Positions 23,599 to 31,514 of a stretch of DNA of 38,303 nt are shown here, in pieces. A program made the translations under genes and the position numbers. The stretch lies in NCBI RefSeq assembly GCF_004123805.1, contig NZ_RWJX01000035.1:1-38303 (forward strand), in the 5' to 3' direction. How positions within the stretch are numbered: position 1 is the first letter of the stretch; the number at the start of each line of letters is the position of its first letter. Origin of the DNA: Cellulomonas endophytica. GTDB lineage: Bacteria; Actinomycetota; Actinomycetes; Actinomycetales; Cellulomonadaceae. The notes under the pieces are model-generated. The model did not search any database. It was not told the DNA's origin and was given only the letters and a program-made list of their open reading frames with translations.

Positions 23599-25737
23599 TC
23601 AGGGCGCTTGTCGGGGTGCCCCGTCTTGCGCGGGCGGTGCGCTGGGAGGCTCTGTCGGCGTCCGAGCTGCTGTACCTGTCAGCCCGGCGAGCATGCGGAT
23701 GTACTCCTCGAGCTCCAGGTCCCCGCCGCGTTCGACGTGGCGGTCACGGCGACGGGCGGCGCGGTCGTCGTCGCGTGCCCAGCCGTAGACCAAGCCGACG
23801 GCCAGAGCCAGGGTCGGCAGCTCCCCGATGCCCCAGGTGATGGCTGCGCCAGCTTGTTGGTCTTCTATCGCTGATGGTCCCCACGGTCGTCCCATCGCAC
23901 CGAACCAGTCTGCTTCGAGCAGCGCGGTGGACTGCAGGAGCGAGACGCCGAAGAATGCATGGAAGGCCATTGTGACGAACAGCAGGAGGAGTCTCTGCGG
24001 ATATCCCAGCCGCGTCGGGCCCGGATCAAGGCCGATCATCGCGTTGACGAACAGATATCCTGCGACGGAAAAGTGCAGCACCATCGCAAGGTGTCCGACA
24101 TGACTGCGTAGAGCCCATCCGAAGGCGTCGGTGTAGTAGAAGAGCACCATCGACCCTGAGAAGTTGACCGCAGCGAACAGGGGGTGAGCAAGGACGCGAC
24201 CGAGCCGGCTGTGCACCATGACCAGTAGCCATTCGCGCGGCCCACGGGAACGGTCCGCCCGGTGTGTACTGGCGCGAGAGGGAAGGGCTCGCAGCGCGAG
24301 CGTGACCGGTGCGGACAGGGCGACCAGGATCGGCACGACCATGACCAGCACCATGTGGGCAAGCATGTGAGCGCTGAAGAGGACCCGCCCGTAGGTGGCT
24401 GGTCCACCAGAGGTGGCCCAGACGAAGACGGCCATCGCCGCCAGGAACGACGCCGTTCGCAGCACGGGCCAGCGGTCTCCACGTCGGTGCAGTCGTCGGA
24501 CCCACCGGACGTACATCACTGCTCCGACCGTCGCAGCGGCAGCCGTCAGCAGGTCCCACCGCCACTCGCTGAGCCAGCTCATCGCGGTGGGCTCGGGCGG
24601 CAGCGGTGAGCCGGTCAGGATCTCGGCCGGCGTGAGGCTCTCCGAAGCGCCCTCCTGCTCCGGCGGTGGTGTGGAGGACAGCGCGACGGCCACACCAGAG
24701 ACGGCTCCCATGACCATGAGCTCGACGCCCACGAGCCGCCAGAGCAGCCCTCGGCCCGGTTCACCGTCGGCGAGGTGACGCACAACGCGACGTCGGTGCA
24801 TCAGCCCTAGACCGCCCAGGAACAGCAGCAGTAGGGCCTTGGCGATGAGAAGCGCGCCCCATGCGGTGGTCAGCCCTCCCCAGCCGGTGCGCAGCGCGCC
24901 GTTGACGACGCCTGAGACTGCGACGGCGGGCAGGCACCAGCCGGCGATCGTCGAGTAGCGGGCGACGACGGGCGCCAGGTCGCTGCCCAGATGCGCACGT
25001 AGCAGGGGTAGCGCCAGCAGCCCACCGACCCAGACGGCTGCCGCGACCTGATGCATGACCATGGAGGAGGTGGCGAGCTCGTGGTTGGCGGCGCCGGCGG
25101 CGTGTCCGGTCTGCGACTCCTGCCACAGCGCGACGACGGCGACGGCTGCCAGTACCGCTGCTCCTACGGGCGTGCAAACCAGCAGCACCAGGACGCTGAC
25201 GAGGGAGACCAGGATGACGACGGAGAGCTGAGTGCGCCCCAGTTCGACCTGGGTGGCGTAGACCTGTAACTGGGCGCCGAATCCTGCTGTAGCCGGCGGT
25301 TGTCCGCTGACGTTGGCGCACGCAAGGATCAGCCTCGCCAGGGCCAGGACCGTCCATGCGGCTGCCGCGACGGCGGCGATGTTCAGCGCTCGGGGCATGG
25401 CCGCACCGCGGACGTCTGACGCGGCTGGCGGCTGGGACGAGGTTCGAGGCGCGGCTGGTGCAGGTAGCAGGGGCAGCACGGTGCAGGCCAGGACGAGCGG
25501 CCCCAGGGTGGCTGCTGCTGCCAGGTTGGTCAGAGTCGAGACCAGCGGCAGTCCCCATCGCGTCAGCGCGCCCGGATCACCCAGCGCGGGCGGACGGGCC
25601 CCGCCGGACGCCGCGACGGCCGCCGCGACGACGAGGAGGCTGATGGCCGCAGCGACTGCTACTGGGGCAACGCTTGCTGGCCCGCGTGATGGTGATTGCA
25701 GGGGTGCGGGGCGCACCGGGGACCGTTCAGACGTCAC
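23599..25737 (-). CDS. CopD-CtaG fusion: copper import / cytochrome c oxidase assembly protein
   Basis: A 712-residue membrane protein joining two domains. Residues about 15-375 are CopD-like (multiple helices, NHELATSSMVMHQVAAAVWV then GGLLALPLL), a family linked to copper uptake across the membrane. Residues about 395-660 are a caa3-type CtaG/DUF2 domain for copper delivery to cytochrome c oxidase, with the conserved SAHMLAHM (H457, H461), FYYTDAFGW and FHAFFGVSLL. The C-terminal tail contains DLELEEYIRML, also seen in the second CtaG homologue. GTG 25737 follows AAGGG; GTG 25782 is an in-frame alternative. It ends convergently with the M56 gene; the 145-bp gap holds no gene. Confidence 0.9.
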   Translation of the reverse strand: MTSERSPVRPAPLQSPSRGPASVAPVAVAAAISLLVVAAAVAASGGARPPALGDPGALTRWGLPLVSTLTNLAAAATLGPLVLACTVLPLLPAPAAPRTSSQPPAASDVRGAAMPRALNIAAVAAAAWTVLALARLILACANVSGQPPATAGFGAQLQVYATQVELGRTQLSVVILVSLVSVLVLLVCTPVGAAVLAAVAVVALWQESQTGHAAGAANHELATSSMVMHQVAAAVWVGGLLALPLLRAHLGSDLAPVVARYSTIAGWCLPAVAVSGVVNGALRTGWGGLTTAWGALLIAKALLLLFLGGLGLMHRRRVVRHLADGEPGRGLLWRLVGVELMVMGAVSGVAVALSSTPPPEQEGASESLTPAEILTGSPLPPEPTAMSWLSEWRWDLLTAAAATVGAVMYVRWVRRLHRRGDRWPVLRTASFLAAMAVFVWATSGGPATYGRVLFSAHMLAHMVLVMVVPILVALSAPVTLALRALPSRASTHRADRSRGPREWLLVMVHSRLGRVLAHPLFAAVNFSGSMVLFYYTDAFGWALRSHVGHLAMVLHFSVAGYLFVNAMIGLDPGPTRLGYPQRLLLLFVTMAFHAFFGVSLLQSTALLEADWFGAMGRPWGPSAIEDQQAGAAITWGIGELPTLALAVGLVYGWARDDDRAARRRDRHVERGGDLELEEYIRMLAGLTGTAARTPTEPPSAPPAQDGAPRQAP

Positions 25738-25824
25738 AGCGCGACCCTTCGTGTACGGGCTGGCACGGCGCCGGCGAGCCACTGCCGCCGTGCTCTCGGG
25801 GGCTGACCTGTCGGATCGCTCGGC

Positions 25825-26598
25825 TCATATGACCGTCACGAAGCCGCCGATGAGGGACTGCAGACTCTGCGTCCATCGACCCCACACGCCGGTGACCAGG
25901 GCGAGGCCGATCAGTACGAGTAGCGCTCCGCCCAGCCGCATGATGGCGACCCTGTGGACGCGAAGGAACGCGACGGCCGCGGTTGACCGGTGCGCGAGTA
26001 GCGCGATCAGCAGGAAGGGGATCCCTAGACCGGCGGCGTAGGCAGCGGCCAGCACGGCACCGCGCGGCGCGCTGGCCTGGTCCAGCGACAGCGAGAGCAC
26101 GGTCGCCAGGGTCGGCCCGATGCACGGTGCCCATCCCAGCCCGAACGCGATGCCGAGCACGGGTGCTCCCCACAGCCCTCGGCCCCGCGCGACGACGTGG
26201 AGGCGACGCTCCCGCTGCAAGCTGGGGATCCAGCCCAAGAACGACACACCCATGATCACCACCGCGATCCCCAGCACAGGTGTGATCAGGTCCTGCCAAG
26301 GTCGCAGCGCGAGGCCGAGAGAGCCGAACGCGACCCCGAGGAGGACGAATACGGCGGAGAAGCCGAGCACGAAGAGAGCGACCCCGGCCAGCAGCATCGT
26401 CTTTGCGCGAGGGCCTGTGTGGGCGCCGGTCATACCCGAGATGAACGCGAAGTAGCCGGGCAGCAGCGGGATGACGCACGGTGAGGCGAACGAGACGAGA
26501 CCCGCCACGACCGCCACCGGTACCGCGAGCAGCATGGGTCCTGCGAACGCCGTGGTCTGGAAGGCATTGGCGAGGCCGTCCCAGAAGCCAGCCGTCAT
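25825..26598 (-). CDS. ccdA: CcdA/DsbD-type thiol-disulfide electron transporter
   Basis: A 257-residue protein with six hydrophobic segments. ATG 26598 overlaps the stop of the TlpA-like gene (ATGA). The redox cysteine pair is visible in FASPCVIPLLPGYFAFISG (about residue 42) and GWAPCIGPTLATVLSLSLDQ, the standard CcdA arrangement. The family transfers electrons from cytosolic thioredoxin across the membrane to extracytoplasmic thioredoxin-like proteins, keeping apocytochrome c cysteines or copper-site cysteines reduced. The coupled TlpA-like lipoprotein is the likely partner; ResB further along the region belongs to the same System II cytochrome c maturation pathway. Confidence 0.93.
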   Translation of the reverse strand: MTAGFWDGLANAFQTTAFAGPMLLAVPVAVVAGLVSFASPCVIPLLPGYFAFISGMTGAHTGPRAKTMLLAGVALFVLGFSAVFVLLGVAFGSLGLALRPWQDLITPVLGIAVVIMGVSFLGWIPSLQRERRLHVVARGRGLWGAPVLGIAFGLGWAPCIGPTLATVLSLSLDQASAPRGAVLAAAYAAGLGIPFLLIALLAHRSTAAVAFLRVHRVAIMRLGGALLVLIGLALVTGVWGRWTQSLQSLIGGFVTVI

Positions 26599-27284
26599 GC
26601 CGGCTCGTCCAGGACGTCGTCGATCAGGTCGCGCAGGATCGTCGGGTCCGCCACCCCTAGGATTCGTCCGCTCACCCGTCCCTGGCGATCCAACACGACC
26701 GTCGTCGGCACAGCTTCGACCGGGACCCGCCCCTGCAGGGCGGCGATCGCGGTGCCGTCGGCGTCGGCGATGCTCGGGTAAGGGATGTCGAAGGTGCGCT
26801 CGAAGGGCTGCGCGGCCCCGGCGTCGTCGGTGCCGTTGATACCCAGGAACCGGACGCCGTCGTCGGCGTAGTCCGTTGCCGCTGCCGCAAGGTCCGGGGC
26901 TTCTACCCGGCAGGGCGGACAGGCGGCGTACCAGGTGTTGACCACGACCACGTCTCCCACCCATGGGCCGGTGTCCACGGGGTTGCCCGCGAAGTCCTGC
27001 CCCTGCAGGCGGACGGGATCGCCCCGGCCATCGGGCTCCCACGTCGCCACCGACCCGTCACCTGAGATGTACCCCGCCTGCGCACCGGTGGCCGTGCGCC
27101 CGTCATCGGGCGAGGACGTGGTGCAGGCGCCGAGCGCGAGGGCGAGGACCGCACCGGCAAGGGCGGCATGGCCGGAACGCCGACCAGGGTGGACGGCCGC
27201 CGACGGCTCACCGTGAGCCGACCTCGCGCCGGAGGTGCCCGGACGGCTGAAGGCGGCACGAGGGACCGTCGTCGTCATCGCCAC
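26595..27284 (-). CDS. TlpA/ResA-like thioredoxin lipoprotein
   Basis: About 229 residues. The N-terminus is basic, followed by a hydrophobic stretch ending ALALGAC, a lipobox that predicts an extracytoplasmic membrane-anchored protein. The thioredoxin-fold active site is WYAACPPCR (C122 and C125 counted from GTG 27284), typical of TlpA/ResA reductases, with VEAVPTTVVLDRQGRVSGR containing the cis-proline. GTG 27284 is chosen because a -10 hexamer ends 6 nt upstream; ATG 27278 is the alternative. It probably reduces apocytochrome c or copper-centre thiols, receiving electrons from the coupled CcdA. Confidence 0.9.
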   Translation of the reverse strand: MAMTTTVPRAAFSRPGTSGARSAHGEPSAAVHPGRRSGHAALAGAVLALALGACTTSSPDDGRTATGAQAGYISGDGSVATWEPDGRGDPVRLQGQDFAGNPVDTGPWVGDVVVVNTWYAACPPCRVEAPDLAAAATDYADDGVRFLGINGTDDAGAAQPFERTFDIPYPSIADADGTAIAALQGRVPVEAVPTTVVLDRQGRVSGRILGVADPTILRDLIDDVLDEPA

Positions 27285-27290
27285 CGTGGG

Positions 27291-27316
27291 ATGATAGCGG
27301 CGATCAGGCTCTGATC
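27291..27316 (-). promoter_or_regulatory. tlpA-ccdA promoter with overlapping inverted repeat
   Basis: On the minus strand TATCAT (27296-27291) is a good -10 hexamer placed 6 nt before GTG 27284, consistent with a leaderless message. The inverted repeat GATCAG-GCT-CTGATC (27302-27316) covers the region just upstream, including the edge of the -35 position, as a repressor site would. Confidence 0.45.
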
Positions 27317-27482
27317 CCCGTGGCCCTCGAGCCGCAGACGGCACCCGATGACTTGGCGCTACCGGTCTCGTCGATCGGCCCAGCTCTCTCGCAGCCGCTG
27401 TCAGTGCTCGCTGAGGCCCGTCGCCGCCGGTTGGCCGCCTCGCCCGTGTCCGACCGCCGGAACCGACGTGGTGTCGGTGCTC

Positions 27483-28058
27483 TTACTGGGTCACGTACGT
27501 CGTGAAGTACACGTCGACGATCTCGCCTTCGTAGGCCTCTTCCAGCTGGGTGGCCAGCTCGGCCTTGAGCGCCTCGCGGCCCTCAGCAGAGCCGACCTCC
27601 TCCACCGGGCGCATGGAGAACAAGGCGATCGCTCTGTCGACGGCCTTGGAGACATCCACGTCCTCCACGACTGCGATCGTCAGCTGCAGGCCCAGGCCTA
27701 GGCGCAGATAGTGCCCGTCGGCGAGGTTGATGCTGATCGGTTCGACCGGCTGGACGGCGCCCAGCTCAGCGGCGGCGGCCTCCTCAGCAGCGATTTCCGC
27801 CTCCTCGGCTGTGGGCTCGGCCGGAGCCGGGCGCAGGAAGAACCAGTAGCCGGCGCCGGCGCCCAGGAGCACCGCGACCGCGATCATGATGAGCAGCTTC
27901 TTGCCCCGACCCTTACGCGTCGGGGCAGCGCCCTCCGCCGGGTCCGCCGACGCCGTGGGCGCGGGCCGGGAGTTGCCGATCTTCTTGCTGGAGTCACCGA
28001 TCACGCGCTGCTGCTCTGGCACTTGGTCCCGTCCCTGACGCTTCCTGGAGTCGAACAC
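27483..28058 (-). CDS. FliL-domain protein without other flagellar genes
   Basis: A 191-residue single-pass membrane protein. Residues 1-50 are basic and disordered, about 52-74 form the membrane helix (LLIMIAVAVLLGAGAGYWFF), and 105-191 match the FliL family: ISINLADGHYLRLGLGLQLT, FSMRPVEEV, GREALKAELATQLEEAYEGE and the terminal VYFTTYVTQ. FliL normally surrounds the flagellar stator, but no flagellar gene is nearby; neighbours are thioredoxin and CtaG genes. FliL has a stomatin/SPFH-like fold, so it could scaffold a membrane complex here (speculation). GTG 28058 is the open-frame start, although AGGG lies too close, so the start is uncertain. Confidence 0.8.
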   Translation of the reverse strand: MFDSRKRQGRDQVPEQQRVIGDSSKKIGNSRPAPTASADPAEGAAPTRKGRGKKLLIMIAVAVLLGAGAGYWFFLRPAPAEPTAEEAEIAAEEAAAAELGAVQPVEPISINLADGHYLRLGLGLQLTIAVVEDVDVSKAVDRAIALFSMRPVEEVGSAEGREALKAELATQLEEAYEGEIVDVYFTTYVTQ

Positions 28059-28251
28059 CCCTACGGTCTGCTCCCCCTCCTTTCGGCTCCTTCGAGGAGG
28101 TCATGAGGCATCCACCGCTCAGCGCCCTGGGTCGCGACGCGGGGGTGAAGCGCTCTGTCTGTGCGTCGGGCGGCGCCGGCCATCGGTGTGCGGGCGCGGC
28201 CATGCCCTGGACGCCATCGCGGCTGTCCGAGTCAACGGGGCTCTTGGTGCG

Positions 28252-29268
28252 TCAGCGCGTCGGATCGGAGTCCGTCGGAGCCGTCACGTTGGCAGGGCCT
28301 GAGCGCAGCGGACCGGGTGCTTGAGTGCGGTCGGCCAGCGACTGCAGGTAGGCGTTGTACTCCTCGAGTTCAGGGTCGTCGGTGCGGCGGTCGTTCACGC
28401 GGTTGCGGCGGTCCTCGTCCCGGTGCCAGCGCGCGGCCAGCACCAGCACCACGATGAGGTTCGGCAGCTCCCCGTAGGACCACGCAAGGCCACCGGCGAG
28501 CCGCTGGTCGTCCAGGACCTCAACCCCCCAGGTCGTCGGAGGATGAGCGAAAGCAGCCACCATGGGCTGCGGGGCCATCATGATGAGCACCCCGAAGAAG
28601 GCGTGCAGGGGCATCTCCACAGCCATGTCCGCCAGGCGCGCTCCATGCCCCTGCCGGCGTGGCAGCGGGTCGGTGGACAGCACCGGAGCGGTGAACAGCA
28701 GCCCCGAGATGAAGAACATGACCTCCAGGGCTAGGTGCCCCTGCCAGCGCTGCAGCAACCAGCTGCCGGTGCTGCCGAGGTACAACCCGTAGAACAGAGC
28801 CAGGAACAAGGGCACCGTGACGGCCGGATGCACGGCGGCGCGAGCCGCCGACGAGCGCAACGCCCGCAGGGCCGCAGCCCGCACCCACCGTCCCCGCCCT
28901 TGCGTGGGGGTGGCCTTGAGCAGCAACGTCCCCGGCCGTCCCAAGACCAGCAGCATCGGGACGGCGATCATCAGCGTCAGCTGCTGGAACATGAAGACCG
29001 AGAACATCTCCAAGCCGTAACCCTCGATGTCGGCCCCGGTCACGATGATCAGCACCAGGCACCCGAGGAAGAACAGGGCGCTCTCACGCGCCGGCCAGCG
29101 CCGCCCGGCGCGCCACATCCGCACGGCACCGGCCAGGTACGCCACTGCTAGCAGCAGCCCGATCGCCGGGAGCACTGGCACCGGCTGCGGAGAGGTCCAC
29201 GACAGGTACGCGGCCAGCGACGGTGCCTGTTGCGGCAGGACCGCGGGCCCGTCGAACTCCCCCAGCAT
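28252..29268 (-). CDS. CtaG-like cytochrome c oxidase assembly protein with altered histidine motif
   Basis: A 338-residue membrane protein of the caa3_CtaG family. ATG 29268 follows AAGGGG at good spacing. It keeps family features: TGADIEGYGLEMFS, PMLLVLGRPGTLLLKA, PLHAFFGVLIMM, and a C-terminal DPELEEYNAYLQSL tail shared with the CopD-CtaG fusion. The usual HMxxH motif of the copper-assembly domain is replaced by FMFQQ: F92 and Q96 stand where the fusion has H457 and H461. It may therefore have lost copper binding at that site or changed partner. It is divergent from the M23 peptidase gene. The 193-bp gap to the FliL gene shows no further gene. Confidence 0.85.
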   Translation of the reverse strand: MLGEFDGPAVLPQQAPSLAAYLSWTSPQPVPVLPAIGLLLAVAYLAGAVRMWRAGRRWPARESALFFLGCLVLIIVTGADIEGYGLEMFSVFMFQQLTLMIAVPMLLVLGRPGTLLLKATPTQGRGRWVRAAALRALRSSAARAAVHPAVTVPLFLALFYGLYLGSTGSWLLQRWQGHLALEVMFFISGLLFTAPVLSTDPLPRRQGHGARLADMAVEMPLHAFFGVLIMMAPQPMVAAFAHPPTTWGVEVLDDQRLAGGLAWSYGELPNLIVVLVLAARWHRDEDRRNRVNDRRTDDPELEEYNAYLQSLADRTQAPGPLRSGPANVTAPTDSDPTR

Positions 29269-29329
29269 CAGGTGCCCCTTCCCGCCCCGGCTCGGCCGTG
29301 TCGCAAGCCCGTCTCGAAGGTAGCTGGCT

Positions 29330-29335
29330 TAGCAT
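29330..29335 (+). promoter_or_regulatory. -10 hexamer of the M23 peptidase gene, leaderless
   Basis: TAGCAT fits TANNNT and ends 7 nt before ATG 29343; no Shine-Dalgarno sequence is present. Confidence 0.45.
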
Positions 29336-29342
29336 CCCGGCC

Positions 29343-30767
29343 ATGCCTGAGCCCTGCCGCTCGCCGTGGGCACGCCTGGGCAGGGCCCGCGCTGTGGCAT
29401 GGTGCACCACCCTGCTCCTCGGGGCGACGCTCGCCGCACCGGCCGGCCCGGTGCCCGCAGTCGCTGACGACCTGGACGAGCGTCGTGCGGCCGCTCAACA
29501 GCGAGCCGAGGCGGCCGCCGGCCAGGTCGAGCAGCTGCAGGCCTCGGTCGAGGGTCTCAGCTCTGAACTCGCGCAGGCGGTCCTGCAGCTGCAGCAGACC
29601 CAGCTTCGACTGCCGGCCGCGCGAGCCGAGCTCGCCCAGGCTCAGGCTCAGGCCGACGCCGCGGACCGCCAGGCGCTGATGCTGGCCGACCGGCTCAGAA
29701 GCGCGCAAGACCAGCGCAGCGCACTGACCGAGACCATCACGGCCTCCCGCAGCCGGGAGAGCCAGGCGCGCGATCAGATCGCTGAGCTCGCTCGCTCGAT
29801 GTACCGGTCCGGGCCCTCGGACCCCCTGCTTGCCGCAGTCGTCGACGCGGGCGATCTGGAGGACTTCCTCGAGCAGTCGCGAGCCGTCACCACCAGCACC
29901 TCCAGCACGGCACGCATGTTGACCGAGCTGACCGAGCTGCAGGCGGCCAGCAGGAACGCCCAGGCTCGCCTCAAGGCAGTCACCGCGACGCTGGCCGACC
30001 TCAAGGCGGAGGCCGACGCCCGCGCTGCCGAGGCCGCCCGGGCCCGTGACATCGCCACCGAGCGGCAGGCGGAGATCGAGCGGCTCATCGCCGAGCAGAC
30101 CGCTCGGGAGCAGACCCTGACCGGCCTGCGCGCTCAGGCCGAGGCTGAGGCCCAGGTCGCCGAGCAGCAGCGGGCGGCCGTCGAAGGTGAGCTGGCGGCG
30201 ATCATCGCCGAGCAGCAGGCGGCCGCTGCCGCGGCCGCTGCCGCGGCTGCTGCTGCCGCCGCAGCAGCCGCGGCCGCCCCAGCGGCAGCGGCAGCGCAAG
30301 GAGCGCCTGCGCCAGAGCCTCCTGCGCCGCCTGCCGCTGCTGCGAGCCCCGGTTCTGGTGCCCGGTTCGTGAACCCCACCTCCATCAACCCGATCTACGT
30401 CACGTCCCGGTACGGCATGCGGTTGCACCCGATCCTGGGCTACACCCGGCTGCACGCGGGCATCGACCTACGCACCTACTGCAACACCCCGCTCTACGCC
30501 CCGGCGGACGCCACCGTGCGCTGGTCGGCCTGGCGCGACGGTTTCGGCAACCAGGTCATGCTCGACTACGGGCAGGTCGTCGGGGCCTCACTCATGAGCA
30601 GCTCCAACCACCTGACGCGCTCCGTGGTCAGCGCAGGCCAGCAGGTCCGTGCGGGCCAGCTGATCGGGTACTCCGGCAACACCGGGTTGTCCGGTGCCTG
30701 CCACCTGCACCTGGAGGTGTACCGCAACGGCACCACCACCGACCCGGCGCCCTACCTCGGCCTCTGA
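29343..30767 (+). CDS. Secreted coiled-coil M23 peptidoglycan endopeptidase
   Basis: A 474-residue exported protein. The signal peptide (basic start, hydrophobic LLLGATLAAPAGPVPAVA) is followed by a long coiled coil (about 45-290, LEEXXL/ARAELAQAQAQ-type heptads), a poly-alanine linker with 20 consecutive Ala (30219-30278), a Pro/Ala segment, and a C-terminal LytM/M23 domain. The zinc motif is HAGIDL and the later HLHLEVY, with SRYGMRLHPILGYTRLH before it. This architecture matches EnvC/CwlO-like or RipA-partner cell wall hydrolases or their activators. All catalytic residues appear intact. Divergent from the CtaG-like gene; a 111-bp gap precedes DUF3105. Confidence 0.92.
   Translation: MPEPCRSPWARLGRARAVAWCTTLLLGATLAAPAGPVPAVADDLDERRAAAQQRAEAAAGQVEQLQASVEGLSSELAQAVLQLQQTQLRLPAARAELAQAQAQADAADRQALMLADRLRSAQDQRSALTETITASRSRESQARDQIAELARSMYRSGPSDPLLAAVVDAGDLEDFLEQSRAVTTSTSSTARMLTELTELQAASRNAQARLKAVTATLADLKAEADARAAEAARARDIATERQAEIERLIAEQTAREQTLTGLRAQAEAEAQVAEQQRAAVEGELAAIIAEQQAAAAAAAAAAAAAAAAAAAAPAAAAAQGAPAPEPPAPPAAAASPGSGARFVNPTSINPIYVTSRYGMRLHPILGYTRLHAGIDLRTYCNTPLYAPADATVRWSAWRDGFGNQVMLDYGQVVGASLMSSSNHLTRSVVSAGQQVRAGQLIGYSGNTGLSGACHLHLEVYRNGTTTDPAPYLGL
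30219..30296 (+). repeat. Poly-alanine coding tract
   Basis: Twenty consecutive alanine codons (30219-30278), a proline, then five more alanines. The codons are mixed (GCG, GCC, GCT, GCA), so this is a protein-level low-complexity linker rather than a pure DNA microsatellite. Confidence 0.9.
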
Positions 30768-30800
30768 CGCCGCCGATCGCCGCCAAGAGATACCCGCCAT

Positions 30801-30815
30801 GGCGATGGCATCGCC
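30801..30815. promoter_or_regulatory. Palindrome upstream of DUF3105 operon
   Basis: GGCGATG-G-CATCGCC, 7-bp arms around one base, lies in the 111-bp gap between the M23 peptidase and the DUF3105 gene. It could be a regulator-binding site for the downstream operon or a weak terminator. No other feature is evident in the gap. Confidence 0.35.
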
Positions 30816-30878
30816 GGGGAACTGTGCCGCTACCCGGTTCGTTGAGGGCGCGAGCGCACTCGACAGGTGGAAGGAACC

Positions 30879-31514
30879 ATGGTCATTCGGCAGTCGGCCA
30901 AGCAACGGGCAGCACAGGTCGCGGCGATGCGTGCGGCGCAAGAGCGCGCGGCGAAGCGGCGCGAGCGCGGCATCATCGCCGCGGTGACCGGCCTGGGCCT
31001 TCTGCTGGTCGGCGGGGCTGGTTGGGTGATCGCCCGGGAGGCGCAGAGCCAGAGCCAGCTGGAAGCGGCCGCGGGAGCGCCCATCGAGGGTGTGCGGGAG
31101 TACGAGGGGCTGTCCCAGGATCACGTCAGCGGCACCGTGTCCTACGAGCAGGACCCCCCGGTCGGCGGTGACCACGCGGGGACCTGGACCAACTGCGGTG
31201 TCTACCAGAGCCCGTTGCCGGCCGAGGAGACCGTGCACGCCCTCGAGCACGGTGCCGTCTGGATCAGCTACCGGCCTGACCTGCCGGAGGAGCAGCTCTT
31301 GGCGCTGCAGGACACCGTCAGCGACCAGCCCTACACACTGATGAGCCCGGACCCGGATCTGAGCGATCCCGTGGTGCTCAGCGCCTGGGGGGTGCAGCTG
31401 GCCGTGGCCGAGGCCACGGACGAGCGGGTCGAGCTGTTCGTGCAGAAGTACCAGCAGGGCGAGCAGACTCCTGAGCCGGGCGCTCCTTGCACCGGCGGTG
31501 TCACCCCGGCATGA
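30879..31514 (+). CDS. DUF3105 membrane-anchored protein
   Basis: A 211-residue protein. ATG 30879 is preferred over 30867 because it follows GGAAGGA at proper spacing. The basic N-terminus (1-35) precedes one membrane helix (about 36-58), and the extracytoplasmic part contains the DUF3105 core: YEQDPPVGGDHAGTWTNCGV, VHALEHGAVWISYRPDL and the terminal GAPCTGG. The conserved His, Cys and GGxH positions suggest metal or redox chemistry, but no activity is established for the family. The stop overlaps the DUF305 start (ATGA), a combination seen repeatedly in actinobacteria, so they likely work together. Confidence 0.9.
   Translation: MVIRQSAKQRAAQVAAMRAAQERAAKRRERGIIAAVTGLGLLLVGGAGWVIAREAQSQSQLEAAAGAPIEGVREYEGLSQDHVSGTVSYEQDPPVGGDHAGTWTNCGVYQSPLPAEETVHALEHGAVWISYRPDLPEEQLLALQDTVSDQPYTLMSPDPDLSDPVVLSAWGVQLAVAEATDERVELFVQKYQQGEQTPEPGAPCTGGVTPA

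Noticed and set aside
27464..27478. Terminator after the FliL gene
   Set aside because: Only a 5-bp stem with a 5-nt loop is present, which is expected by chance at this GC content.
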